A stretch of 64,000 nt of DNA from an uncultured Selenomonadales bacterium (GTDB taxonomy: Bacteria > Bacillota > Negativicutes > Selenomonadales > Selenomonadaceae), in NCBI GenBank assembly GCA_900314765.1, contig OMWN01000099.1, positions 21,555 to 85,554 on the forward strand, read 5' to 3'. Below, in pieces: positions 6,509 to 15,186 of the stretch (positions within the stretch are counted from its first letter, which is position 1; each line of letters begins with the position of its first letter). Under the pieces are notes generated by a model. That model made no database searches, was not told the origin of the DNA, and saw only the letters and a program-made list of their open reading frames with translations. The position numbers and the translations under genes are program-made.

Positions 6509-9442
6509 TCATTCGAGCACCGGAATGATGCGCCTAAACAGCTCCTTGCTCTGCTTTACTTTCTCCTCGTTGCCGAAAACGCAATACATATTCTGCTTCA
6601 TGCCGTCATCGACGACATCGGCGAGAGCGTGAATATCATTCACCGTGCAGCCGAGTATTTCATCACGTTGCTGTTGCTTTGCCTGCTGCGTCAATCCCGA
6701 CATATAGCCCAATGCGGCCGTGTTGCCCTTCATCGCTGGTGTCATCGGCGTGTCGAGCAGTGAAATCGTGCCGATGATGTACTTCGTCATTTCACGGTCT
6801 GTCGCATCGAAATTTCTCAGATAATCCGCAATGCCGTCATAGGCATCAAGCGTCTCCACGAGATTCGGGTCGCGATACGATGTGAAGAGCATCACGCCGT
6901 CGCGCATGAACTGAGCCGACGCGCCATAGGCACCGCCCTGCACGCGAAGCCGCGTCCAAAGATAACCGTAGCGCATGATAGTCTCGAGCACGCGCATGGC
7001 ACCCGTGAATTTATGACCCGCGCGGAGGAAATTTGCACCCTTGCCGACATACTGGACGCGCGACGATGACGTGAGCGCCTCGTTCGACGCCTCAAGCGAC
7101 ACATCATAGTTCACGCTCGCGCGCTTCTCATTCGGCAGCGACTTGAGCAATGTGCTGACAGCTTTCGCCACCGTGTCGTAGTCCTCGTCCGACGTCGTTA
7201 TGCCGACGATGAGATTGTCGCGGCTGTATAGCAGCTTGAGCGTCTCGGAAAGGTCTCTCGAGAACATCTCGAATTTTTCATCGTAGTGCTCGAAAATGTC
7301 ATTCAGAAAATGATAGTAGCTCAAGCCCGCCACATCGTTGAACTTCGCGCTCGCGCTCATATATGACGCCAATCTCTTCGACATGAGACGCTGCGGCATG
7401 TTCATCGTCTGACGTTCCCAGCCTGCGATGCACTGCTTGACGAGGTCGAGCACACGCTTTTTGTCATCGAACTTTGACGTCGTCAATATTTCCGTCAATA
7501 TATCGGCGAGTTCATTTGCTTTTCTCACGAGCACGCGCGACTTCACTGGCGCCTTGACGTACCATCCGTCCGGCGCACTTTCATCCACTTTGCTATGCGC
7601 CTCGAGCGAAAATCCGATGCCGCCCGTGTGAAGATTCATCAATGTCGTGATGTCCTGATACGAATGTTTCGACGTATCGACGCCGCCGAGCACATCGCAG
7701 AGAAAATACGCGCACAACTGCTGCTCCGGCGTCAAAACGGACGCATCGAAATAGAGCGTCACATAGGCGATGCCATGCGTTTTGATGTCAGAGTACAGCA
7801 CCTTGCTCCCGTCGATGCTTCGCTCCTCGAGCGGAAGAACATCCGCCTTTTTCTCAATGTCGCTGAGCTTGAGGAGCGGTATCGTCGCGAGATTTTCCGG
7901 TGAGTCTGGTGCCGCTTGATATTCCTTGAGGTGCGCTGTCGTCTTTATGATGTCATTTATCTCCGCCTCGCTCATGGCCGCCTTTTTCTCTGCCAAGCGC
8001 TCGGCAATTTTCTTCTCACGTTCTTTTGCCATCGTTGTGCTCGGCACCATCGTCACAAGCACTTGATGCGGATTATTGATGAAGCAACGCTCCACGACCT
8101 TTTCAAAGTAACCATTATCGAGACCCTCTCTGAGCGTCTTCATGTCATCCTCATAGTAGAGCGTGATGGCGGGGTCATCATCGTACAGCCATGTCGTGAG
8201 CGCGCTCATGTTGTAAATCAAGCCTTTTGGCGTCTGGCCGAAATCCGCCTCGCGCATCTTGAATTCCTCTGTGTTGAGCGATGCCTCGAGGAGCGTACGG
8301 TCAATGCCATTTTTGACGAGCTTTTTGAGCTCATCCATCATGACGCGATAAAATTTGTCAGCGTCGCTTGGTCCCGCGTTCGTGACCTCAACGGAAATCG
8401 TCGGCTGTATGAGATTTGCCTCGAAAGTCGCGTCCATGTCCTTGCCTATGCCAGCGTCGATGAGCGCCTGACGTACAGGCGCCGCGTCCGTCAAGAACAG
8501 CGCATGAACCAGCACCGAGAGCGCCGCCCGCGTGAGGCTGTCATGCTCGTCGGCACCGATTGCGCCCCACAGCAGATACGTCTTGTCCTTCGTGTCCTCA
8601 TCCGCACCGATAGGATACGACTTTTCGACTTTCTTTATTTTATCGCTGTTATTGAATAGCGCCTGCTTCTCAACCTGGGAATTGACTTCGATTTTCGTGA
8701 AGCGTGACAAATATTCCTCGTCGAGAAATTTGAGCTTTTCCTCGATGTCCATGTCGCCATAGAGGAAAATATAGCTGTTCGCTGGATGATAATATTTTTT
8801 ATGGAACGCGACGAAAGCCTCCTGCGTGAGTTCCGTGATGCACTCTGGATTGCCGCCCGACTCGAAATGATACGTCGTGTCGGGAAAAATCGCCTTCATC
8901 GACTCCGTCTCGAGGAGGTCCTCGGGCGACGACGTCGCGCCTTTCATCTCATTGTAAACGACGCCGCTGTACTTGAGCGGCTTCTCGGGGCTGTCTATCT
9001 CGTAGTGCCAGCCCTCCTGCATGAGCACCTCATTCTTCTCATACATCTGCGGATAGAAAACGGCGTCGAGGTACACGTCCATGAGGTTTTGGAAATCCTT
9101 GTCGTTGCGGCTCGCCACGGGATACATCGTCTTGTCTGGGAATGTGATTGCGTTGAGGAACGTGTTGAGCGAACCTTTGACAAGCTCAACAAATGGCTCT
9201 TTCAGCGGAAATTTGCGTGAACCGCAGAGCGTCGAGTGCTCGACGACGTGCGGCAGTCCCATGTCGTCATACGGCGGCGTGCGAAACGTGATGGAGAAAA
9301 CCTTGTTGTCATCACTGTTTTGCAAGAAAAAAAGACGCGCACCACTTTTTTCGTGAACGAATTCGAAAGCCTCCGAGTCCACTTCGTGAATGGTTTGCGT
9401 CTTCAAAAGCCTAAAGCCATGAATCATATCGTTTATCTTCAT
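6509..9442 (-). CDS. M16C-family zinc metallopeptidase (presequence protease-like)
   Basis: The 977-residue length and single-chain, four-domain layout match the M16C group (PreP/Cym1-like), which degrades short unstructured peptides inside a clamshell chamber. The inverted zinc motif HxxEH is present as HVVEH at 65-69. The distal zinc Glu is probably E165 in VVYNEMKGATSSPEDLL. The M16C-associated middle region and an inactive C-terminal half with GAYGASAQFMRDGVMLFTS follow. No signal peptide is seen, so it is presumably cytoplasmic. ATG 9442 follows AAAGGAG. The gene starts 45 bp downstream of the CsoR-like repressor with no terminator between, so both may share the regulated promoter; a link to metal control would be inference. 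Confidence 0.93.
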   Translation of the reverse strand: MKINDMIHGFRLLKTQTIHEVDSEAFEFVHEKSGARLFFLQNSDDNKVFSITFRTPPYDDMGLPHVVEHSTLCGSRKFPLKEPFVELVKGSLNTFLNAITFPDKTMYPVASRNDKDFQNLMDVYLDAVFYPQMYEKNEVLMQEGWHYEIDSPEKPLKYSGVVYNEMKGATSSPEDLLETESMKAIFPDTTYHFESGGNPECITELTQEAFVAFHKKYYHPANSYIFLYGDMDIEEKLKFLDEEYLSRFTKIEVNSQVEKQALFNNSDKIKKVEKSYPIGADEDTKDKTYLLWGAIGADEHDSLTRAALSVLVHALFLTDAAPVRQALIDAGIGKDMDATFEANLIQPTISVEVTNAGPSDADKFYRVMMDELKKLVKNGIDRTLLEASLNTEEFKMREADFGQTPKGLIYNMSALTTWLYDDDPAITLYYEDDMKTLREGLDNGYFEKVVERCFINNPHQVLVTMVPSTTMAKEREKKIAERLAEKKAAMSEAEINDIIKTTAHLKEYQAAPDSPENLATIPLLKLSDIEKKADVLPLEERSIDGSKVLYSDIKTHGIAYVTLYFDASVLTPEQQLCAYFLCDVLGGVDTSKHSYQDITTLMNLHTGGIGFSLEAHSKVDESAPDGWYVKAPVKSRVLVRKANELADILTEILTTSKFDDKKRVLDLVKQCIAGWERQTMNMPQRLMSKRLASYMSASAKFNDVAGLSYYHFLNDIFEHYDEKFEMFSRDLSETLKLLYSRDNLIVGITTSDEDYDTVAKAVSTLLKSLPNEKRASVNYDVSLEASNEALTSSSRVQYVGKGANFLRAGHKFTGAMRVLETIMRYGYLWTRLRVQGGAYGASAQFMRDGVMLFTSYRDPNLVETLDAYDGIADYLRNFDATDREMTKYIIGTISLLDTPMTPAMKGNTAALGYMSGLTQQAKQQQRDEILGCTVNDIHALADVVDDGMKQNMYCVFGNEEKVKQSKELFRRIIPVLE

Positions 9443-9487
9443 ATATGCCGCTCCTTTTATAATGAAAAATTGATTTTGCTTAAACTG

Positions 9488-9763
9488 TTATGTCATATTG
9501 GCAAAGCGCTCGACTGCCTTCGTGAAGTTGGCGATGGTCTTGTCCGCGTCGCCGTGCTCGATGCCGTCCTTGACACAATGCTGGATGTGCCCCTCGAGTA
9601 TGACCTGACCACAGCGGTGGAGAGCCATTTTCGCAGCATTCACCTGAGCAAGAATATCTTCACACGGAATATCCTCATCAATCATCCTGTCAATGGCCTG
9701 TACCTGTCCAATGACTTTCTTCAGCCTTCTGTGAAGATTTTCGGAATCCATGCACTGTCTCAT
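9488..9763 (-). CDS. csoR: CsoR/RcnR-family metal-sensing repressor
   Basis: This 91-residue all-helical repressor of the DUF156 family has its metal-ligand triad intact: Cys34, His59 and Cys63 (the HIQHC segment). The spacing of 25 and 4 residues matches Cu(I)-sensing CsoR rather than FrmR (no second Cys) or RcnR (His-rich). An extra Cys51 is present. In the family, apo-protein binds DNA and copper releases it. ATG 9763 was chosen because GAGGTGGG sits five bases upstream; longer frames run into the promoter. No copper exporter is adjacent. The next gene downstream is an M16C peptidase, so the regulon is unclear. Confidence 0.85.
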   Translation of the reverse strand: MRQCMDSENLHRRLKKVIGQVQAIDRMIDEDIPCEDILAQVNAAKMALHRCGQVILEGHIQHCVKDGIEHGDADKTIANFTKAVERFANMT

Positions 9764-9800
9764 AACAACCCACCTCGTAAATATTACTAGCACATTTTTT

Positions 9801-9829
9801 ATTTTACATGAAAATTTTCATAAGCACAA
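9801..9829 (-). promoter_or_regulatory. Promoter of the csoR-like gene with palindromic spacer
   Basis: On the minus strand TTGTGC, a 17-base spacer and TAAAAT precede the repressor gene. The spacer holds the perfect 14-bp palindrome ATGAAAATTTTCAT (9808-9821). That is a natural operator position, but it is AT-rich, unlike the GC-rich known CsoR operators. Confidence 0.55.
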
Positions 9830-9891
9830 TCATCTTTTAACGAAAAGGCATTAAGACGACTTGATTTTTTGATATAATGTAAATCCATAGA

Positions 9892-10335
9892 CTAGACTTC
9901 GTCCGTGTCGAAGAGCAGCGTCACGGGACCATCGTTTATCGACGAGACCTTCATGTCCGCGCCGAATTCGCCGTGCTCCACATGAAATCCGCGCGCGCGG
10001 CACGCATCTATGACGAGCTCATAAAGCGGCTTTGCGATGTCGGGCTTCGCCGCCTTTGAAAATCCAGGGCGACGGCTTTTGAGGTCCGCGTAGAGCGTGA
10101 ACTGCGACACGATGAGGAGCTCGCCGCCGACTTTGTCGAGCGCGAGATTCATCTTGTCGTTTTCGTCCGTGAATATGCGCACATTGCAAATCTTCTCAGC
10201 GAGATGATTCGCCTCCTTCTCCGTATCATCCGGACCGACGCCGAGCAAGACAAGAAGGCCCTTGCCTATCGTTCCGACGATATTTCCATCAATCGCAACG
10301 GATGCTTCACTGACACGCGTAACAACGGCTCGCAT
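9892..10335 (-). CDS. dtd: D-aminoacyl-tRNA deacylase
   Basis: DTD hydrolyses D-aminoacyl-tRNA and Gly-tRNA(Ala), protecting translation. The 147-residue protein carries both invariant motifs: SQFTL at 77-81 and the cross-subunit Gly-cisPro motif NDGPVT at 134-139. The start MRAVVTRVSEASV is typical, and ATG 10335 follows AGGGGGAT. The gene is divergent from the DUF4127 gene. In related genomes dtd often lies near the rel and recJ genes; here it is separated from them by the pyrimidine operon. Confidence 0.95.
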   Translation of the reverse strand: MRAVVTRVSEASVAIDGNIVGTIGKGLLVLLGVGPDDTEKEANHLAEKICNVRIFTDENDKMNLALDKVGGELLIVSQFTLYADLKSRRPGFSKAAKPDIAKPLYELVIDACRARGFHVEHGEFGADMKVSSINDGPVTLLFDTDEV

Positions 10336-10391
10336 TTTTATCCCCCTAAAAATTCATTTTCTTTATTATCCATATAAAGGCTGAACTCATC

Positions 10392-12092
10392 ATGAAAAAT
10401 TTTTTTCCTGCGCTTTTTCCTGTCATCTTGGTTTTGCTGATTATCGGCGCGTATCACGCTTCCAATCGTGACTTCGCGACTGCTCTGCGGCCTTGCTCCA
10501 TTGAGCGTGGCTCGACGCTCAGCGGCCAAAAAATATTGCTCGTGCCGCTCGACAGCAGGCCGCCGTGCTCCGATTTCGTGACAAAGGCCGCTGCCATCGT
10601 CGGCGACGACGTCGTCATGCCGCCGAGCGACATCATGGACTACTACTCAAAGCCGAGCGAAACCGAGAAAATAAAATCATGGGCTAATGATAACATATCA
10701 TCGTGCGATGTCGCAATCATCTCCATTGACCAAATTCTCTACGGTGGCCTGCTCGCGTCGCGTGAGCTCGAAAAATCATCGGCAGACATCGCAGGCGTCG
10801 TCGATTTTCTGACGGAGCTTCATCGAAAATATCCCGAAAAGCCGCTCTACATCTTTACGATTCTTCCGCGTTTCGCACCGCCCGACAGCATCGACACGAG
10901 CAGCGACCGCAAAAACCTCATGCAATACTCGCGCCTTGTCGACAAAACGGAGCAATCACTCAATCCCGATGATGAGGACATCGCCAAGCTCAACGATTTA
11001 AGGCAAACGATACCACCAAAAATTCTCTCACGTTATGAATCGCTGTTCACGTTTCACGAAGCGCTCACGAAGCATCTCATAGAGCTCGCCGAAAATGGCA
11101 CCGTGACACAGCTTGTCATTGGACTCGACGACGGCGAAAAATACGGCATGCCCAATCGCGAACGACGCAACCTCGAAAATTATATTGGACAAGCAAAAAA
11201 CAAATCGTCCGTATTCATGATGCACGGAGCGGACGAAATCGCGCTTTCCATTGTCGCTGAGATGGAGGCAAAGCGCAGTAGCTATACGCCGTCCATCTTC
11301 ATTGATTACAATGACGAAAGCACAGCCGCGCGCATCATGCCATACATGGCGACGACAAACGAAGCAAACGCTGTCGAAAAAATCAACTTCATTTATGGCG
11401 TGCGCGTGGCTTCACGCGATGACGCAGATTTCACGCTTTCCATTTCAGCAAACGACTATGAAAGCGATACGATGAACACGAGGCGCGCAAATGCAACGCG
11501 CATAAAAAATTTGCTTGACGCAGGAAAAAGCATCGCGCTCGTCGACCTCGCCGTTCATTTTCGTGAGGAAGAGACACTGCTGCCACTGCTCATCGATGAA
11601 GACGCGCCGATTCATCGTCTTGCGGCGTACGCAGGATGGAACACTGCGAGCAACTCGATTGGCACCGCACTGGCGGAGGCCGTGCTGTTTGACATTGCGA
11701 AAAAACGGGCGGCGACGACAAACGAGCTCATCGGCGCCTCTGACAAGCAGCTGCTATTTCTCGACGAACGCTTCATTGAGGATTGCTACTATCTCAAAAG
11801 CACAATAGACACCATCAACTTCTCTTTGAGAAAAGAAGGCTACTACGATGTCAACGACCTTGACCTCGACCACAATACTCATTGGGCGAATGACATGCTC
11901 AGCAAAGCGCTGAAAAGGAGAATCGATTTTCTCACATCGTCGAGAGCTTATAACATGCCGATGATTTGCACGACGCCAAGCGGCGAAACGCTAAAATTCA
12001 CCGTAAAAAATCTCAAAGCCGACGCATATTTCCCGTGGCCGAGAACATTTGAAATTCGATTGACAACGAAGCACGATTTGATGACAGAATAA
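10392..12092 (+). CDS. DUF4127 family protein, membrane-anchored
   Basis: The 566-residue product has an N-terminal hydrophobic segment (residues ~4-22) that looks like an uncleaved anchor or signal peptide. It is followed by the DUF4127 hallmarks KILLVPLDSRPPCSDF (47-62), QILYGGLLASRE and the late AYAGWNTASNSIGTALAEA. The molecular function of this family is not established; I recognise the family, not a reaction. The ATG follows AAAGG at 11 bases. The gene is monocistronic, divergent from dtd and convergent with pyrE across a strong bidirectional terminator. Confidence 0.85.
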   Translation: MKNFFPALFPVILVLLIIGAYHASNRDFATALRPCSIERGSTLSGQKILLVPLDSRPPCSDFVTKAAAIVGDDVVMPPSDIMDYYSKPSETEKIKSWANDNISSCDVAIISIDQILYGGLLASRELEKSSADIAGVVDFLTELHRKYPEKPLYIFTILPRFAPPDSIDTSSDRKNLMQYSRLVDKTEQSLNPDDEDIAKLNDLRQTIPPKILSRYESLFTFHEALTKHLIELAENGTVTQLVIGLDDGEKYGMPNRERRNLENYIGQAKNKSSVFMMHGADEIALSIVAEMEAKRSSYTPSIFIDYNDESTAARIMPYMATTNEANAVEKINFIYGVRVASRDDADFTLSISANDYESDTMNTRRANATRIKNLLDAGKSIALVDLAVHFREEETLLPLLIDEDAPIHRLAAYAGWNTASNSIGTALAEAVLFDIAKKRAATTNELIGASDKQLLFLDERFIEDCYYLKSTIDTINFSLRKEGYYDVNDLDLDHNTHWANDMLSKALKRRIDFLTSSRAYNMPMICTTPSGETLKFTVKNLKADAYFPWPRTFEIRLTTKHDLMTE

Positions 12093-12144
12093 AAAAGAGA
12101 CCTCGCGATGAATTTGAATCAAACTCATCGTGAAGTCTCTTTTT
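12093..12144. terminator. Bidirectional terminator between DUF4127 gene and pyr operon
   Basis: The long hairpin AAAAAGAGAC...GTCTCTTTTT with inner CGATGA / TCATCG arms ends both the plus-strand gene and the minus-strand pyrimidine operon. Confidence 0.9.
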
Positions 12145-12164
12145 ATTTGCTTAAATTATTTCTG

Positions 12165-12749
12165 TTACTTTTTGCCCGTGCTGCCTCTCTTTGTCATCGG
12201 CACATTCTTCTTGCACAGCGGACATTCATCTGGCTTGTACGTCTCGACATTGAGATGCAGGAGCGCATGATACGGCACATCGCCAAAGCTGACTTTGCCG
12301 CCGCTGCGGTCCACGAGCATGCCAACAGCCACTGGAACACCGCCCGCCTTGCGCACGACGTCTATGACTTCTTTGACAGAGCCGCCCGTCGTCACGATGT
12401 CCTCGACGACGAGCACGCGCTCGCCCTCGTTGAGCTTGAAGCCGCGACGGAACGTCATCTTGCCATTGACGCGCTCCGTGAATATCGCGCGTGTGCCTAG
12501 CGCCTTGCCCGTCTCATGAGCGAGCAATATGCCGCCCGTCATGGGGCCGACGACCGTCTCGATATTCGCATCCTTGAAATGCTCCGCGATTTCCTTGCAG
12601 AGAATTTCCGTGTATTTCGGATGCTGGAGCACGTTGAACTTCTCAACGTAGAGCGGACTATGAAGTCCCGACGTCAAGAGGAAATGACCTTCCATGATGG
12701 CCTTTGTCTTGATGAAAATATCTTTGATCTCATTTTCTGTCATGCTCAT
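12165..12749 (-). CDS. pyrE: Orotate phosphoribosyltransferase
   Basis: PyrE joins orotate and PRPP to give OMP. The 194-residue protein has the PRPP-binding motif VLVVEDIVTTGGS (112-124) and the flexible-loop region FTERVNGKMTFRRGF. A short C-terminal tail carries a CPLC pair (DECPLCKKNVPMTK) that could bind a metal, as seen in the Thermus-like PyrE branch. The ATG overlaps the pyrF stop (ATGA), so translation is coupled. It is the last gene of the pyr operon, 20 bp before the terminator. Confidence 0.96.
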   Translation of the reverse strand: MSMTENEIKDIFIKTKAIMEGHFLLTSGLHSPLYVEKFNVLQHPKYTEILCKEIAEHFKDANIETVVGPMTGGILLAHETGKALGTRAIFTERVNGKMTFRRGFKLNEGERVLVVEDIVTTGGSVKEVIDVVRKAGGVPVAVGMLVDRSGGKVSFGDVPYHALLHLNVETYKPDECPLCKKNVPMTKRGSTGKK

Positions 12750-13468
12750 TTCACTGCTGCGCCTCCCATTTCTTCAATGATACGCTTCGCCGCCTCACGC
12801 GGATTCGCTGCCGCTCTGATGGGACGACCAACGACGATGCTCGTCGCGCCGCTCTCGAGTGCGGAGCGCGGCGTCGCGATGCGGCTCTGGTCATCCGTCG
12901 ATGAGCCCGCAGGTCTGATGCCCGGCGTGACGATTAGAAAATCTTTTCCGCACGCCTCGCGGATGAGCGAAGCCTCGTTTGGCGACGCCACGACGCCGTC
13001 GAGTCCCGCCTTTTTTGCAAGCCGCGCGAGCCTCACGACGCGCTCTTTTATCGGCTCCGTCTCGCCCATCTCTTTCCAGTCATCATCGCTCATGCTTGTG
13101 AGTATCGTGACGGCGATGAGTTTCGGTTGCTCGACATTGGCTTTCTTCGCCGCTTCCCTTAGCCTCTCTGCGGCCATCTTCATCATCGTGTAGCCGCCCG
13201 ACGCGTGAACATTCATCATCGTCACGTGATGAGACAACAGCGAACAAAGGCCGCCTGCAACCGTGTTCGGAATATCGTGGAGCTTTAAGTCAAGGAAAAT
13301 CTTTTTGCCTTTTTCCGAAAGATAATCGAGCACTGCCTCGCCGACGCTGTAATAAAGCTCCATGCCGACCTTGTAATAGCTCACGGCGTCGCCGAGCTCA
13401 TCAACGAGCTTTTTTACGTCGTCCATCGTGTGAACATCGAGCGCGACAATCAGTCTTTCATCCGCCAT
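12746..13468 (-). CDS. pyrF: Orotidine 5'-phosphate decarboxylase
   Basis: PyrF decarboxylates OMP to UMP, the last step of de novo synthesis. The 240-residue protein shows the catalytic charge network D60-K62-D65 in FLDLKLHDIPNTV, the N-terminal LIVALDV strand, and the phosphate-binding VTPGIRPAGS loop and IVVGRPI near the C-terminus. It follows pyrD with no gap and overlaps pyrE by 4 bases, consistent with tight co-translation in the operon. Confidence 0.97.
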   Translation of the reverse strand: MADERLIVALDVHTMDDVKKLVDELGDAVSYYKVGMELYYSVGEAVLDYLSEKGKKIFLDLKLHDIPNTVAGGLCSLLSHHVTMMNVHASGGYTMMKMAAERLREAAKKANVEQPKLIAVTILTSMSDDDWKEMGETEPIKERVVRLARLAKKAGLDGVVASPNEASLIREACGKDFLIVTPGIRPAGSSTDDQSRIATPRSALESGATSIVVGRPIRAAANPREAAKRIIEEMGGAAVK

Positions 13469-14398
13469 TTACTCACCCACCTTCAGCTTGCCGATGATGT
13501 CATGAATGCTTGATAGACCACGCGCTTTCAGATATTCATCGAGGCCGCTGATGATTTTCATCGTGACACTCGGGTCACGGAAATTCGCCGTGCCGATGGA
13601 CACAGCCGACGCGCCCGCGAGGAAAAACTCCACCGCGTCCTCCGCCGTCTCTATGCCGCCCATGCCGATGACAGGAATGGACACAGCATTCGCAACTTGC
13701 CACACCATGCGCAGTGCAACAGGCTTCACGCAAGGACCCGAGAGACCGCCCGTCACATTGCCGAGCACGGGGCGCCACGTGCGTATGTCGATGGCCATGC
13801 CCATGAGCGTGTTTATGAGCGAGAGCGCATCTGCTCCTGCCTCCTCTGCGGCCTTCGCGATGGAGACGATGTCCGTCACATTCGGTGACAGCTTCAGTAT
13901 GACGGGCTTCGTCGTATGCGCTTTTGCCGAGCGCACCACGGCCGCTGCAGATTTCGCGTCCGTGCCAAATATGATGCCACCGTCCTTGACGTTCGGGCAC
14001 GACACGTTAAGCTCTATGGCCGCCACGCCATCGACATCGAGCATATTCGCAAGCTCGCCGTATTCCTCCGTCGTGCTGCCAGAAATATTGACGATGACAT
14101 TCATGCCGTATTTTGAAATGCGCGGCAAAATATCGCCGAGAAAATAATCGACGCCTGGATTTTCGAGGCCGATGCAATTCAGCATGCCGCCTGGCGTCTC
14201 CGTCATGCGCACGCCGTCATTGCCGCGGCGCGGTTTCAGCGTTGTGCCCTTCACGACGACGCCACCGAGCGCCGAGAGGTCCACAAAATCAGCGAATTCC
14301 TCGCCAAATCCAAACGTGCCCGAGGCCGTGAGCACAGGCGACGCCATGTCTATGCCGCAGAGATGCGTCCGCAGTCTTTCACTTGTAGCCATAGCCAT
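13469..14398 (-). CDS. pyrD: Dihydroorotate dehydrogenase, class 1B catalytic subunit
   Basis: The 309-residue FMN protein oxidises dihydroorotate to orotate. It has the class 1 signature with the catalytic Cys in ELNVSCPNVKDGG, the FMN-binding VVVKGTT and the late GMGGIETAEDAVEFFLAGA. A partner PyrK gene lies directly upstream, which identifies type 1B, an NAD-linked alpha2beta2 enzyme. The ATG at 14398 overlaps the pyrK stop (TGATG) and follows AGGAGG; a 7-codon longer frame starting inside pyrK is less likely. Confidence 0.96.
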   Translation of the reverse strand: MAMATSERLRTHLCGIDMASPVLTASGTFGFGEEFADFVDLSALGGVVVKGTTLKPRRGNDGVRMTETPGGMLNCIGLENPGVDYFLGDILPRISKYGMNVIVNISGSTTEEYGELANMLDVDGVAAIELNVSCPNVKDGGIIFGTDAKSAAAVVRSAKAHTTKPVILKLSPNVTDIVSIAKAAEEAGADALSLINTLMGMAIDIRTWRPVLGNVTGGLSGPCVKPVALRMVWQVANAVSIPVIGMGGIETAEDAVEFFLAGASAVSIGTANFRDPSVTMKIISGLDEYLKARGLSSIHDIIGKLKVGE

Positions 14399-15186
14399 CA
14401 GAGCACCTCCTGCGCCCAAAACACAGGGCCATCAGTGCAAACTTTTTTGCGCTTGCCGTCATTCGTGTCAACAACGCACGAGAGACATGCGCCCATGCCG
14501 CATGCCATGCGGCGCTCGAGCGACACTTGACACGGCACGCCCTTTTCTTTCGCAATTTCGTAAATTTTGCGCATCATGATGTCTGGCCCGCAGACGTAAA
14601 TCGTGTCGTAATGCGTTTTGTTGAGCATGTCTGGCAACGCGTCCGTTGTGAAACCTTTTTGCCCCATAGAGCCATCGTCCGTCGTGATGTGAATGTGCTC
14701 CACGAATGGCTCAAAATATTTCTGCCAAAAAATCTCATCACTGTTCCTGCCGCCGAGGAGCAAATCTGCTTTCTCGCCACGTTTTGCAAGCGCTTTCGAC
14801 AAGAACAGCAACGGCGCTAGTCCCATGCCGCCGCCGATGATGAGCGACTTGCCATCGCCGAGCGTGAATCCATTGCCGAGCGGGCCAAGGCAATTTACCG
14901 TGTCGCCTTTTTTCATCAATGCAAGCGCGTGCGTGCCTTTGCCGATGAGCCTGTAAAACATCGTGACAGTGCCCTCTTTTGCATCGACGTCGGCAACACC
15001 GAGCGGGCGGCGCAGTATCGTAAGAGCAGAATCTATTCTCACATGAATGAATTGTCCAGGGCGCGCAATCATCGCTATCTCCGGTGCATGAACGCGAATG
15101 CGGAAAACGTCAGGCAGTATCTTCTTGTTATCGACAATCTCCGTGTCTATCGCGAACCTTGTCTTCTCATTTTCAGGCAAGACCAT
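14398..15186 (-). CDS. pyrK: Dihydroorotate dehydrogenase electron-transfer subunit
   Basis: PyrK passes electrons from the PyrD flavin through FAD and a [2Fe-2S] centre to NAD+. The 262-residue protein has the ferredoxin-reductase fold: the FAD motif RRPLGVAD, the NAD-binding [15 protein letters not shown] and a C-terminal Cys cluster C-x4-C-x2-C followed by a fourth Cys ([19 protein letters not shown] then VC). ATG 15186 is preceded by AGGTGG at five bases and overlaps the end of carB by 14 bases. GTG codons just upstream are alternative starts. Confidence 0.95.
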   Translation of the reverse strand: MVLPENEKTRFAIDTEIVDNKKILPDVFRIRVHAPEIAMIARPGQFIHVRIDSALTILRRPLGVADVDAKEGTVTMFYRLIGKGTHALALMKKGDTVNCLGPLGNGFTLGDGKSLIIGGGMGLAPLLFLSKALAKRGEKADLLLGGRNSDEIFWQKYFEPFVEHIHITTDDGSMGQKGFTTDALPDMLNKTHYDTIYVCGPDIMMRKIYEIAKEKGVPCQVSLERRMACGMGACLSCVVDTNDGKRKKVCTDGPVFWAQEVL

